Positions 1 through 7,036 of a stretch of 41,107 nucleotides of DNA are shown one piece after another. The stretch is from an uncultured Deferribacteres bacterium (GTDB lineage: Bacteria; Zhuqueibacterota; JdFR-76; DREG01). Numbering within the stretch: the stretch's first letter is position 1; every line of letters starts with the position of its first letter. Location of the stretch: NCBI GenBank assembly GCA_913009825.1, contig CAJVYQ010000047.1, positions 1 through 41,107 on the forward strand. The letters are read 5' to 3'. Both the position numbers and the translations under genes were made by a program. Under the pieces are notes generated by a model that saw only the letters and a program-made list of their open reading frames with translations, was not told the origin of the DNA and searched no databases.

Positions 1-173
1 GCCAACAGGAGAAGCACGTCTAAACGGCTCAAAAACTGCCTTATTTTATGAGAAAGAACAAAATTTGAGTTAACATTTCAATATTTTTACAACTGAATTT
101 TTTATGCTTTTCAAATAACTAAGTTTTAAAAAAAAATTGATCTTTTTGCATGGCCTTTTTCTTTTTAAATTTT

Positions 174-191
174 GAATCGCTCAATTTAGGT
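174..191. repeat. Solitary end of the GAATCGCTCAATTTAGG repeat family
   Basis: The 18 bases match the termini of the inverted-repeat elements at 21578-21703 and 40348-40476. No partner end lies between 1 and 173, so this is a lone end, or its partner lies outside the window. Another solitary copy is at 35214-35231. Confidence 0.6.
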
Positions 192-305
192 TTCAATAAA
201 AAAACAATATTTTATGAAGGAATGATGAAGATTGGAAAAAAATGTGTGAAACGGTGTAAAAAAGATTGCTTTTTACTTTTTTGTTGTTTAAAATAAGAAA
301 ATTCA

Positions 306-437
306 GTATCTACTCAATATTAAATGGTGAAGAGGAATAATTGCCACGAAGGCATGAAGATTTATAATTAGTGTCTTTGTGACTTGGTGGCTAATTAACA
401 AATATTTCATTTTTACCCTCAATTATTGAGTGGATAC
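306..437. repeat. Palindromic MITE-like element with GTATCTACTCAAT ends
   Basis: The left end GTATCTACTCAATATT is nearly the reverse complement of the right end AATTATTGAGTGGATAC. Inside, GCCACGAAGGCATGAAG (about 342-358) and the stretch ending CTTGGTGGC (about 391) form a second, imperfect inverted repeat. The element is about 132 bp, encodes nothing, and could fold into one long hairpin. This looks like a non-autonomous inverted-repeat element; mobility is inference. Confidence 0.5.
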
Positions 438-512
438 AAAATTCCCTTCTGCAAAGGACTTAGTAATCACGGAACTGCACAACATTTCAAAAAATAAATA
501 AACTGGGAAAGT

Positions 513-845
513 ATGGAGTCTCTTTTTGCGCTTTATGTAAAATTAAATATATGGCTGCGGTCGCAATTGCCGCAGATATCGTTTGGCATTATCGCTACGA
601 TACTGATTATTTACGGTAATAACATCAATCGTTTTTTCAAAAAAATATTGAAACGGTACAATTTTTTCATTCGAATCCTGGGGTTTGTAATTGTTTGCAG
701 TTTTGTTTACGGCGCTCTGACACTTGTTGGCGTGAACATCTTTCGGAATCTCCTCTATAAAATTGACCGGAACATGCTTGCTCCCGTGCTTTTTCTTGCT
801 TTGATTTTCATCGGTATTTTAGCTGACAGAAAAAAACAGATTTAA
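513..845 (+). CDS. Small inner-membrane protein, DUF3392-like
   Basis: The 110-residue protein has three likely membrane spans (about residues 19-36, 50-75 and 88-104). A basic stretch, NRFFKKILKRYNFFIR, lies between the first two, and the tail RKKQI is basic. Length, spacing and the pattern IIATILIIYG...INRF..K...F.IR match what I recall of DUF3392 proteins, a membrane family of unknown function. The ATG has only a weak GGGAAA upstream. Its stop lies five bases before the palindromic element at 850-982, so that element may form the transcript's 3' end. The family match is from memory and no function can be given. Confidence 0.65.
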   Translation: MESLFALYVKLNIWLRSQLPQISFGIIATILIIYGNNINRFFKKILKRYNFFIRILGFVIVCSFVYGALTLVGVNIFRNLLYKIDRNMLAPVLFLALIFIGILADRKKQI

Positions 846-849
846 TATT

Positions 850-982
850 TGAATGTTCGTAACAATTCAGGTAAATTGAAGAAACACCCGCCGCACTCCT
901 CACTAATATAGTCCCCCTTGCGGGGGGTGTAAAACAACTTCCGATATAATTGTCTTGTATCCTGAATAGTTACGAACATTCA
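850..982. repeat. MITE-like element, family 1 copy A
   Basis: The ends TGAATGTTCGTAACAATTCAGG (850-871) and its reverse complement with one mismatch (961-982) bound 133 bp with no coding capacity. The interior has a C-run/G-run hairpin with CCCCCTTGCGGGGG near 910-930. The same GTAAC-A-TTCAGG core ends two more elements in the window (26914-27068, 34582-34684). It separates the DUF3392-like gene from the protease gene. Confidence 0.7.
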
Positions 983-1014
983 TAGAATGCAAATTAAAAT
1001 CGTAGGAGGAAAAC

Positions 1015-2025
1015 ATGGCTATTAACATGGAAGATGCAAGGATGCTGTTGTCCGAAGCCCGGGCGGAACTGATGAGCAAGCCCAATGTGGTCGCCACTGG
1101 TTTGGGCTACAAAATTTCAGCGGGAAAACGAACAGATGAACTGGCTCTGATCTGTTCGGTTGAATTTAAAAGAACCAAACAAATGCTCAGCGCCGGTGAG
1201 TTAATCCCGGCCGGAATTCAAAATGTTGCCACAGATGTATTGCCAACCGGTTTGATATATGCATTGCAGGAACCGACGGAAAAATTTCGTCCGGCTCCGG
1301 GAGGTGTGAGCATTGGCCATTATCTGATCACCGCAGGGACACTGGGTTGTTATGTTACTAAGAATAATAAAAAATATATTCTTTCCAACAACCATGTTCT
1401 GGCTAACAGCAATGATGGCCAAATCGGCGATGCTATTTATCAACCCGGCCCTCATGACGGCGGCACCTCAACGGATCAGATTGCCACACTGAACAAATTT
1501 ATCCATATTCAATTCGAAGGCGGTGATAATGGCGGCGGCAGCTCCTGTTCCATCGGCAATTTTACCGCTGCCGTATTAAATACACTGGCCGCTCTTACAG
1601 GCAGCAAAACCCGTTTACAAGCCGTCCTGAAACCAAAGACTGCGGAGAATCTGGTGGATTGTGCGCTGGCCGAACCGCTGGATAAAAACGATGTTCTGGA
1701 CGAAATATTCAAAATCGGCAAGATCGCCGGTGTTACCGAAGCCACATTGAATATGAACGTCAAAAAAAGCGGCAGAACAACGGGCCTCACCACCGGCAGC
1801 ATTACACAGATCGATGTAACTTCCAGAGTTAGCTACGGCACCAATAAAACCGCCTTGTTTGTCGATCAACTGATGGCAGGGGCCATGAGCGCCGGCGGCG
1901 ACAGCGGTTCCGTCATTCTCACCGACGACAACAAATTGATTGGCCTGTTATTCGCCGGCAGCAGCAACACAACCATTTTCAACAGGATTCAAAATGTCTT
2001 CAGCGCGCTGGAGGTTGTACTGTAA
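1015..2025 (+). CDS. Trypsin-fold serine protease with N-terminal accessory domain
   Basis: This is a 336-residue chymotrypsin-fold protein. The visible triad is His127 (in LSNNHVLAN), Asp215 (in NLVDCALAEP) and Ser297 (in SAGGDSGSV), in the order expected for S1-type proteases. The segment FRPAPGGVSIGHYLITAGTL (91-110) leads into the catalytic fold. Residues about 14-85 form a separate small domain with PNVVATGLGYK and LALICSVEFK; a free-standing relative is encoded at 2514-2741. No signal peptide is seen, so the protein is probably cytoplasmic. The ATG is set by a strong AGGAGG seven bases upstream. The mixed alpha/beta C-terminus ends cleanly. Substrate is unknown, and the family resembles bacterial relatives of plant NAL1-type proteases. 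Confidence 0.85.
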   Translation: MAINMEDARMLLSEARAELMSKPNVVATGLGYKISAGKRTDELALICSVEFKRTKQMLSAGELIPAGIQNVATDVLPTGLIYALQEPTEKFRPAPGGVSIGHYLITAGTLGCYVTKNNKKYILSNNHVLANSNDGQIGDAIYQPGPHDGGTSTDQIATLNKFIHIQFEGGDNGGGSSCSIGNFTAAVLNTLAALTGSKTRLQAVLKPKTAENLVDCALAEPLDKNDVLDEIFKIGKIAGVTEATLNMNVKKSGRTTGLTTGSITQIDVTSRVSYGTNKTALFVDQLMAGAMSAGGDSGSVILTDDNKLIGLLFAGSSNTTIFNRIQNVFSALEVVL

Positions 2026-2120
2026 TTTCATTCACGGTGCCGTTCTGTAATTTGCTATGGAAGGTTGCTCAAGACTTCTCTTATTTGGAAATCATATAAT
2101 ATCATCCGGTAATTTCCGGG

Positions 2121-2415
2121 TTGGTTTTTGCGATAGGCAAAATATTCAAAAGGAAAATTAAAGAGTTGATCGGCGCTCAGCCTCTTGAATTCCCCCAATA
2201 TGCAACTCAAATTATCAATTGGGCTAATCAAAATGCTCAGGGAACACAACCGGCAGTTATCGGTCAAATGAGTGAATTAATTCGTGAATTTAGCGCATAC
2301 TTATAAATCAAAGAAGATTCTCCGTGAAATAATCGATGTCAAAATTGTTCATTATACCAAAGTTAAGGCCGGCATTAAAATAGAATTAAAAGAAATTGTG
2401 CAGCAAACGAATTAA
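2121..2415 (+). pseudogene. Remnant of an MjaI-like type II restriction endonuclease
   Basis: A frame opening with TTG at 2121 reads PQYATQIINWANQNAQGTQP then AVIGQMSELIREF and stops at 2304-2306. The next frame, from about 2290, continues KSKKILREIIDVKIVHYTKV and then KAGIKIELKEIVQQTN to a stop at 2413-2415. As I recall the MjaI family (CTAG-specific), the NLANQNAQGT and GQMSELI motifs are N-terminal and a V-x-Y-x-K-x-x-x-G-I-x-I-E segment is C-terminal. The central catalytic part is missing and the pieces are in different frames, which indicates a decayed gene with an internal deletion. No methyltransferase is nearby. Family assignment is from memory; decay is seen directly. Confidence 0.5.
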
Positions 2416-2513
2416 CCGAATATAAAAACATCTTTTATTTTTTTTAAAATTTAGCCGATTCTTTTCATACTCACGCGAACAGAGAAACACAAGAAATAAA
2501 ACCGGGCTTTCCC

Positions 2514-2741
2514 ATGACGAAACAAATTGAAAAAATAAAACGCATCAAAAGCGAATACGAACAGGATTGGCTGGCGCTGCCGGAAGTCGTTAGTGTCGGT
2601 ATTGGTGAAACATCTTCCGGTGAAATCGGGTTGATTGTCTCCGTAAAAAAAATCACCGCCCGGGTGAAACGGAGTCTGCCAAAATCCATTGCCGCCGTTC
2701 CCGTAGAGGTTCGAAAATCCGGAGAAATAAAAGCGCTTTAG
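2514..2741 (+). CDS. 75-residue protein related to the protease N-terminal domain
   Basis: A short soluble protein with a charged helical start (residues 1-18) followed by LPEVVSVGIGETSSG and EIGLIVSVKKI. Position by position it follows residues 14-85 of the trypsin-like protease encoded just upstream: P-x-V-V-x-x-G-I-G, then L-I-x-S-V, then a Pro-x-x-I-x-x-V-x-V-x-V ending. It could be a stand-alone accessory, targeting or inhibitory version of that domain. The ribosome site is poor. Overlapping antisense frames exist (2451-2861), but the similarity to the protease domain favours this strand. Confidence 0.55.
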   Translation: MTKQIEKIKRIKSEYEQDWLALPEVVSVGIGETSSGEIGLIVSVKKITARVKRSLPKSIAAVPVEVRKSGEIKAL

Positions 2742-2885
2742 ATTTGGCCGGGTGGGTTTCCCGATCCGCCATTTCCCCTTTTGCGTTTTTATTATTTTTT
2801 TAGTAAATTTGACGATAATAAAATAAAGTGAAACAACTGCCTTAATACAGTCTGTTAACAACGGTTACCGAAACAGAGGATGAAC

Positions 2886-4139
2886 ATGAAAACCCGGCCG
2901 ATCAGGAATATTGGTTTCATTTCCACCAGAATTGCGGGAACAGACGGCGTTTCGCTGGAGATTGAAAAATGGGCGGATATTTTAACCAGAAACCGATTCA
3001 ACTGCTTCTACTTTGCCGGTGAAATAGACCGGAATGCAGACATTTCTCTTCATTTGGACATTGCCCATTTCGAACACCCCGAAATCGAAAAATTAAACGA
3101 TGACCTCCTTGGTAAAACCCGTCGTTCCCGTGAAACGTCCGGCACTATTCAAAAGCTCAAAGAAAAAATCAAATCGGCACTCTATCATTTTTACCACAAA
3201 TTTGACATCGATCTGATCATTCCCGAAAATGCGCTGACCATTCCCATGAATATTCCGCTGGGGCTGGCCATCACAGAATTCATCGCCGAAACCGGCATTC
3301 CCACCATCGCACATCATCATGATTTCTACTGGGAACGGGACCGGTTTCTGATCAACAGTTGCCAGGATTACCTGGATAAGGCGTTTCCCGCCGATTTAAC
3401 TTCTATCCGCCATGTGGTGATCAATTCGTTAGCGTCTAAACAGTTGAGTCACCGGCTAGGGATTTCCAACACCATTATTCCCAACGTGTTCGATTTTGCC
3501 AAAGAGCCGGAGGAGTTTGAAGAATATAATTGTGAACTGCGAAAACAGATTCATCTGGGCCGGGATGACCTGTTCATTTTACAGCCCACACGTGTTATAT
3601 CCAGAAAATGGATCGAACGGTCCATCGAGATTGTCCATAATCTGAATCTGAAAGATCCGGCGCTGATTATTTCCCATGCAACCGGCGATGAAGGTGATGA
3701 ATATTATCGGCGTATTATGGAATATGCACAGAAAATGGGCGTCAAAATCATTGCCATCGATCATCTCATCGGCAGCTCTAAGATCAAAAATCATAAAAAA
3801 TTTACCATCTCAGATGCCTACAAATGTGCCGATTTGGTGACCTATCCCAGCGGCTATGAGGGGTTTGGTAACGCTTTTCTGGAGACCCTTTACTATCATA
3901 AACCGATTGTTGTCAATCGCTATTCCATCTACATTGCCGACATTGAACCGAAAGGATTCGATGTTATCACCCTCGACGGCGTTGTTACCGCGCAAACGGT
4001 GGATAAAATCCGGCAGGTGCTGAAAGACGAAGAGTACCGCAGGAAGATGGTAAAAAGAAATTACCATCTGGCCAAGAAATTCTTCTCTTACGAGATATTG
4101 GAAAAAAGATTGCTGTATATTATCAGTACATTCGACTGA
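2886..4139 (+). CDS. GT4-type glycosyltransferase
   Basis: A GT-B-fold retaining glycosyltransferase of about 417 residues. The N-terminal half starts with NIGFISTRIAGTDGVSLEIE. The C-terminal nucleotide-sugar half has QPTRVISRKWIERSIE and the E-x7-E motif in EGFGNAFLE, followed by KPIVVNRYSIY. Cytosolic, with no membrane segment or signal. An ATG at 2880 is in frame, but its bases overlap the AGAGGA ribosome site; the ATG at 2886 has proper spacing and is preferred. A second GT4 gene follows after 129 bases, so the two probably act in one pathway. The GTDGVSLE start occurs in enzymes annotated as mannosylglucosylglycerate synthases, making a compatible-solute or glycolipid role possible but unproven. 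Confidence 0.8.
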   Translation: MKTRPIRNIGFISTRIAGTDGVSLEIEKWADILTRNRFNCFYFAGEIDRNADISLHLDIAHFEHPEIEKLNDDLLGKTRRSRETSGTIQKLKEKIKSALYHFYHKFDIDLIIPENALTIPMNIPLGLAITEFIAETGIPTIAHHHDFYWERDRFLINSCQDYLDKAFPADLTSIRHVVINSLASKQLSHRLGISNTIIPNVFDFAKEPEEFEEYNCELRKQIHLGRDDLFILQPTRVISRKWIERSIEIVHNLNLKDPALIISHATGDEGDEYYRRIMEYAQKMGVKIIAIDHLIGSSKIKNHKKFTISDAYKCADLVTYPSGYEGFGNAFLETLYYHKPIVVNRYSIYIADIEPKGFDVITLDGVVTAQTVDKIRQVLKDEEYRRKMVKRNYHLAKKFFSYEILEKRLLYIISTFD

Positions 4140-4268
4140 TTATCTTCCCTGACTTTGCGCTGCCGAGCGGAACGCAGGCAATTCAATTTCCCGTTTCTTT
4201 CATCTCTTTTCGCTTTAGGGCAATTTAAGCAATTACAATCGTAAGTAAACAATAAAAAAAGGATATTT

Positions 4269-5498
4269 GTGCTTAACATTGCAATTCTCCATTATTCCTG
4301 TCCCACAATAGTTGGCGGTGTGGAAGAGATTGTCCGCCAACAGGCTTCTCTGCTTTACCGCCATTACCACCGGGTGAAGATCCTTGCCGGCAGGGGAGAT
4401 AAATTTACGGATGACTATCCCATCGAACTGAATCCCCGGCTGGATTCCCAAAACCCGGAAATAACAAAATTACAGCCGGATCCGGCAAAATACGAATTTC
4501 AGATTCTGGAGATAACGGGGGAAATATTCACTTATTTACAAAACTCGCTTCAACAGTTCGATATTCTGATTGCCCACAATGTTTTAACTATGCCGTATAA
4601 CCTCCCGTTAACCATGGCTTTGCATCGCCTTGCCAACCAAAGTGTGATCCGCGTAATCAGTTGGAATCATGATTCGCCCTATTTTTATCCCGATAATCAT
4701 GGGAACTTTACGGATCAAGCCTGGTCCATTCTTAAAAAATACAATCCTAATATTTTTTATATCACCATTTCCGATTTCCGGGCGGCAGAGTTTCAAACCC
4801 TGTATAAAATTGATGACGTAATTTCCGTCATCCCCGATGGTATCGACCCCGGCCGATTTTTTCGTTTGGATCCCATGTCGATTCGTTTAATCCGGGAAGA
4901 AGACCTGTTTAATGCACATCTGTTGCTGGTGCAGCCATCCCGGATCCATCCGAGAAAAAACATCGAGTTGTCAATCCGGGTTATCAAAGCGTTGAACGAC
5001 ATTGGCATCAAAGCGCGCCTGCTGCTTACCGGCGCCCACGACCCCCACGAAAAGAACAGCCGGGATTACCATCTTCACCTCAGGAAACTGGCGGCATCTC
5101 TTGGTGTAAACGACGACATTATTGTGGTTGCGGAACATCAATTTAAAAGCGGACAAAAAATCCCCTCGAACCGGGTAACTATGCGCGATCTGTACCATAT
5201 CGCCGATCTGCTCTTTCTGCCCAGCAAAATAGAAGGATTTGGCATCCCGCTTCTGGAAGCAGGGATGATCAAACTGCCCATTGCCTGTGCGGATATCCCG
5301 CCGTTCAGATTCATTGCCGGCGATGATGTTTGCTATTTTTCTCTCGATGACCAACCGGAAGATATTGCGCAAAAAATCGTCGCTTTTCTGGAAAAACTCC
5401 GTCCCCACCGTATGTTCAGAAATGTGATCAAAAATTATGTCTGGGAAAATATTTACCGGGAATCGCTGCTGCCGTTTCTGGAAAAAGTGATGGTGTAA
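4269..5498 (+). CDS. GT4-type glycosyltransferase, partner of the upstream enzyme
   Basis: A 409-residue GT-B glycosyltransferase. The N-terminus has NIAILHYSCPTIVGGVEE, the typical glycine-rich GGVE acceptor-side loop, and KILAGRGDKF. The C-terminal domain carries VQPSRIHPRKNIELSIR, the hinge region VIPDGIDPGRFF and the E-x7-E motif EGFGIPLLE. Translation starts at GTG (4269) behind AAAGGA. It is probably co-transcribed with the preceding glycosyltransferase. Donor and acceptor cannot be read from sequence. No flippase, polymerase or phosphatase gene that would identify a specific glycan is nearby. Confidence 0.82.
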   Translation: MLNIAILHYSCPTIVGGVEEIVRQQASLLYRHYHRVKILAGRGDKFTDDYPIELNPRLDSQNPEITKLQPDPAKYEFQILEITGEIFTYLQNSLQQFDILIAHNVLTMPYNLPLTMALHRLANQSVIRVISWNHDSPYFYPDNHGNFTDQAWSILKKYNPNIFYITISDFRAAEFQTLYKIDDVISVIPDGIDPGRFFRLDPMSIRLIREEDLFNAHLLLVQPSRIHPRKNIELSIRVIKALNDIGIKARLLLTGAHDPHEKNSRDYHLHLRKLAASLGVNDDIIVVAEHQFKSGQKIPSNRVTMRDLYHIADLLFLPSKIEGFGIPLLEAGMIKLPIACADIPPFRFIAGDDVCYFSLDDQPEDIAQKIVAFLEKLRPHRMFRNVIKNYVWENIYRESLLPFLEKVMV

Positions 5499-5640
5499 CA
5501 GGACTTTTTAAGAGTACGGAGTCCAACTCGTCCCTGTTTCTTTTTGTTAAAAGAGAGAATTCACCAGCCTCTGCAAGGTTTCGTATCTAACGTATTCTCC
5601 CCAAATATTTTTTCAGCAAATGTCAAATGGAAACAGCATT

Positions 5641-6612
5641 TTATTTTCTTGCAACGGATTCCTGTTTAAATTGCTTGACCAGATCGGTGAACTTTTTAAC
5701 ATCTTTATATGTTTTATCTAAAGCTTTCGCCGCATGTTCGTAACGAACAACTTTTTTATCTTTATCCAGATAAAGCCGCAGATCGCCCATATATTTCCCC
5801 TGTTGTCCGGCGGAGACAATTTTAGTTTTTCCATCATTCACTTCGATGGCCTGATTTCTGAAATCATTACCCAAAATAATCACATCGATGGCAGGAACCT
5901 GTTCCGCCAATTTTTTTGCCGCTTCCAGTCTCAGATGAGCCAGGCAGATGATCAAATCGACACGTCCATTCATCTGTTTGGTAACATCGCCGGCGTTTTC
6001 CACCGGATCACGCGCTTCCAATATGGCGCCACCCTGACGCCGGCGTTCCGGAATCAAATTGGTATTCTTTTCCGTGATCCCAAAAATACCCACACGCAGT
6101 TTCACTTGTCCATTTTCCATTTTTACCGTTTTAATGAGATATCGTGAGACAAACGGTCGTTTGGTCTCAAGATTATAAATATTTGCGGAAACAAATGGAA
6201 TGGAATATTCTTTCTGCATCGCCGTCAGAAATTTTGTTCCCTGCAGAAAATCCCGGTACCCCAAATTGACCGCGCTGTAACCCAACATTTTATAGCCGCG
6301 CAGCAGATATTCCGTTTTAATTTTATTTAATTGACCAAAACCGGCGTTGAAACCACCGGCGTCCAGGAGTAGCGTCTCCGTTGGCATATCGGCTGAAAAA
6401 GTTGCATTTTTTTTCTGAATATAACCGGCCCGCCGGGCCAGTCCGCCTAACTGGCGCGACTTTCAGCCGCACGGCTCCAGATAACCGGATTGAGCACCGG
6501 AATAGTAAATTTGCAGTGAGATAGTCGCTGAATCACCGGAACTACCGGCATAAGTGAATAATGAACCTAAAAATAAAAAAACAAGAGTGAGAAGAACGTT
6601 TCCGGATTTCAT
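5641..6612 (-). CDS. Exported calcineurin-like selenoprotein (TGA read as Sec50)
   Basis: Read straight through one TGA (6463-6465), the frame gives 323 residues with no other stop. Residues 1-22 are a signal peptide. Next comes GYLEPCG-[TGA]-KSRQLGGLARR, where the family I recognise (5'-nucleotidase-like, PCGC...GGLARR) has cysteine. Later landmarks fit that scaffold: LLLDAGGF (81-88), LGYRDF (117-122), PFVSANIY, VGIFGITEK, ICLAH, IDVIILGND, SAGQQGKYMGDL. A hairpin consistent with a bacterial SECIS starts two bases after the TGA. The start is set by GGAGGT before ATG 6612, and a near-consensus promoter lies upstream. Classical metal ligands (GD, GNHE, GGH) look substituted, so a redox role for Cys-Gly-Sec is as likely as hydrolysis. 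Alternatives are a nonsense mutation or sequencing error. No sel genes lie in the window. Confidence 0.72.
6432..6460 (-). promoter_or_regulatory. Candidate bacterial SECIS hairpin
   Basis: On the mRNA, two bases after the in-frame UGA, GUCG (6460-6457) pairs with CGGC (6435-6432), including one U-G pair. A C-C mismatch follows, then GCCAGU (6455-6450) pairs perfectly with ACUGGC (6442-6437). The seven-base loop is UAGGCGG. Ten pairs with a G-containing apical loop starting 14 nt downstream of UGA match the general form of SelB-binding bacterial SECIS elements. The same bases encode conserved residues of the family, so coding constraint could also explain part of the pattern. Confidence 0.6.
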
Positions 6613-6633
6613 GTTTACCTCCATGGAATAATG

Positions 6634-6663
6634 ATTATATGCTTTCTTTTCGATTGAAGTCAA
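6634..6663 (-). promoter_or_regulatory. Sigma70-type promoter of the selenoprotein gene
   Basis: On the minus strand TTGACT (6663-6658) and a perfect TATAAT (6639-6634) are separated by 18 bases. The gene start is 22 bases further on, with GGAGGT between. The promoter overlaps the longer possible reading frame (up to 6663), which supports starting at 6612. Confidence 0.65.
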
Positions 6664-6764
6664 TTTAAGTTTAAAAATATTATTTGTTACATTTTACGTC
6701 ACATTTTAGTTGTATGAACTAAGTTTGTTTTCAATGTCTAATTAAATTTAATGCTTTAACCTAC

Positions 6765-6945
6765 ATAGAAATAGGCTAAAGCCATTTTATGTCGGGTATC
6801 TATATATAAATCCACGAGCTTTAGCCCATGAGAAAGTTACTAATAAACCGCTGAAGCGGTTAAAAAAACTTTTTTATGTTAGCCCACGACTTAAGTCGTG
6901 GGCTAACATATCAGCACAGATTGCAACCGTTTTAACGGTTTGGAA
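6765..6945. repeat. Multi-hairpin REP-like patch
   Basis: Several inverted repeats lie in tandem: GGCTAAAGCC with CGAGCTTTAGCCC, ACCGCTGAAGCGGT (6847-6860), a perfect 36-base palindrome (6875-6910) centred on ACTTAAGT, and AACCGTTTTAACGGTT. The 'CGCTGAAGCG' hairpin and the 'ggctaa' motif recur at 27262-27365 with different stem sequences. Same architecture with different bases is typical of REP-type elements moved by RAYT-like transposases; that is inference. Confidence 0.55.
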
Positions 6946-7036
6946 TGGTTTCATATTTCCTGTGATTTGCGAGCTGAAATATGACAAAATCGTTGACTCA
7001 CCCATTTTTATCAAATAGAGGTAATACCGGAGAAAC

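Larger units (their letters stand above)
1..512. other. AT-rich intergenic region at the left edge
   Basis: No credible coding frame is visible. The stretch is strongly AT-rich with many A and T runs. It contains one solitary copy of the CCTAAATTGAGCGATT-type repeat end (174-191) and a palindromic element at 306-437, both listed separately. I see no tRNA and no convincing promoter for the small gene that starts at 513. Confidence 0.6.
6613..7036. other. Intergenic region between ychF and the selenoprotein gene
   Basis: No coding frame is convincing. Besides the promoter at 6634-6663, the region holds a run of small hairpins (about 6765-6945) described as a separate repeat. The short frame crossing 6874-7095 is explained by that repeat and by the end of ychF. 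Confidence 0.6.

Noticed and set aside
2451-2861. Minus-strand frame of 136 codons opposite the 75-residue gene
   Set aside because: No family pattern and a Phe-rich shadow composition. The plus-strand protein resembles the protease N-terminal domain, so the plus strand is coding.
6463-6663. A separate 66-residue exported peptide
   Set aside because: It is the 5' part of the selenoprotein frame. Its first 17 codons overlap the promoter, and its C-terminal motif is completed only after the TGA.
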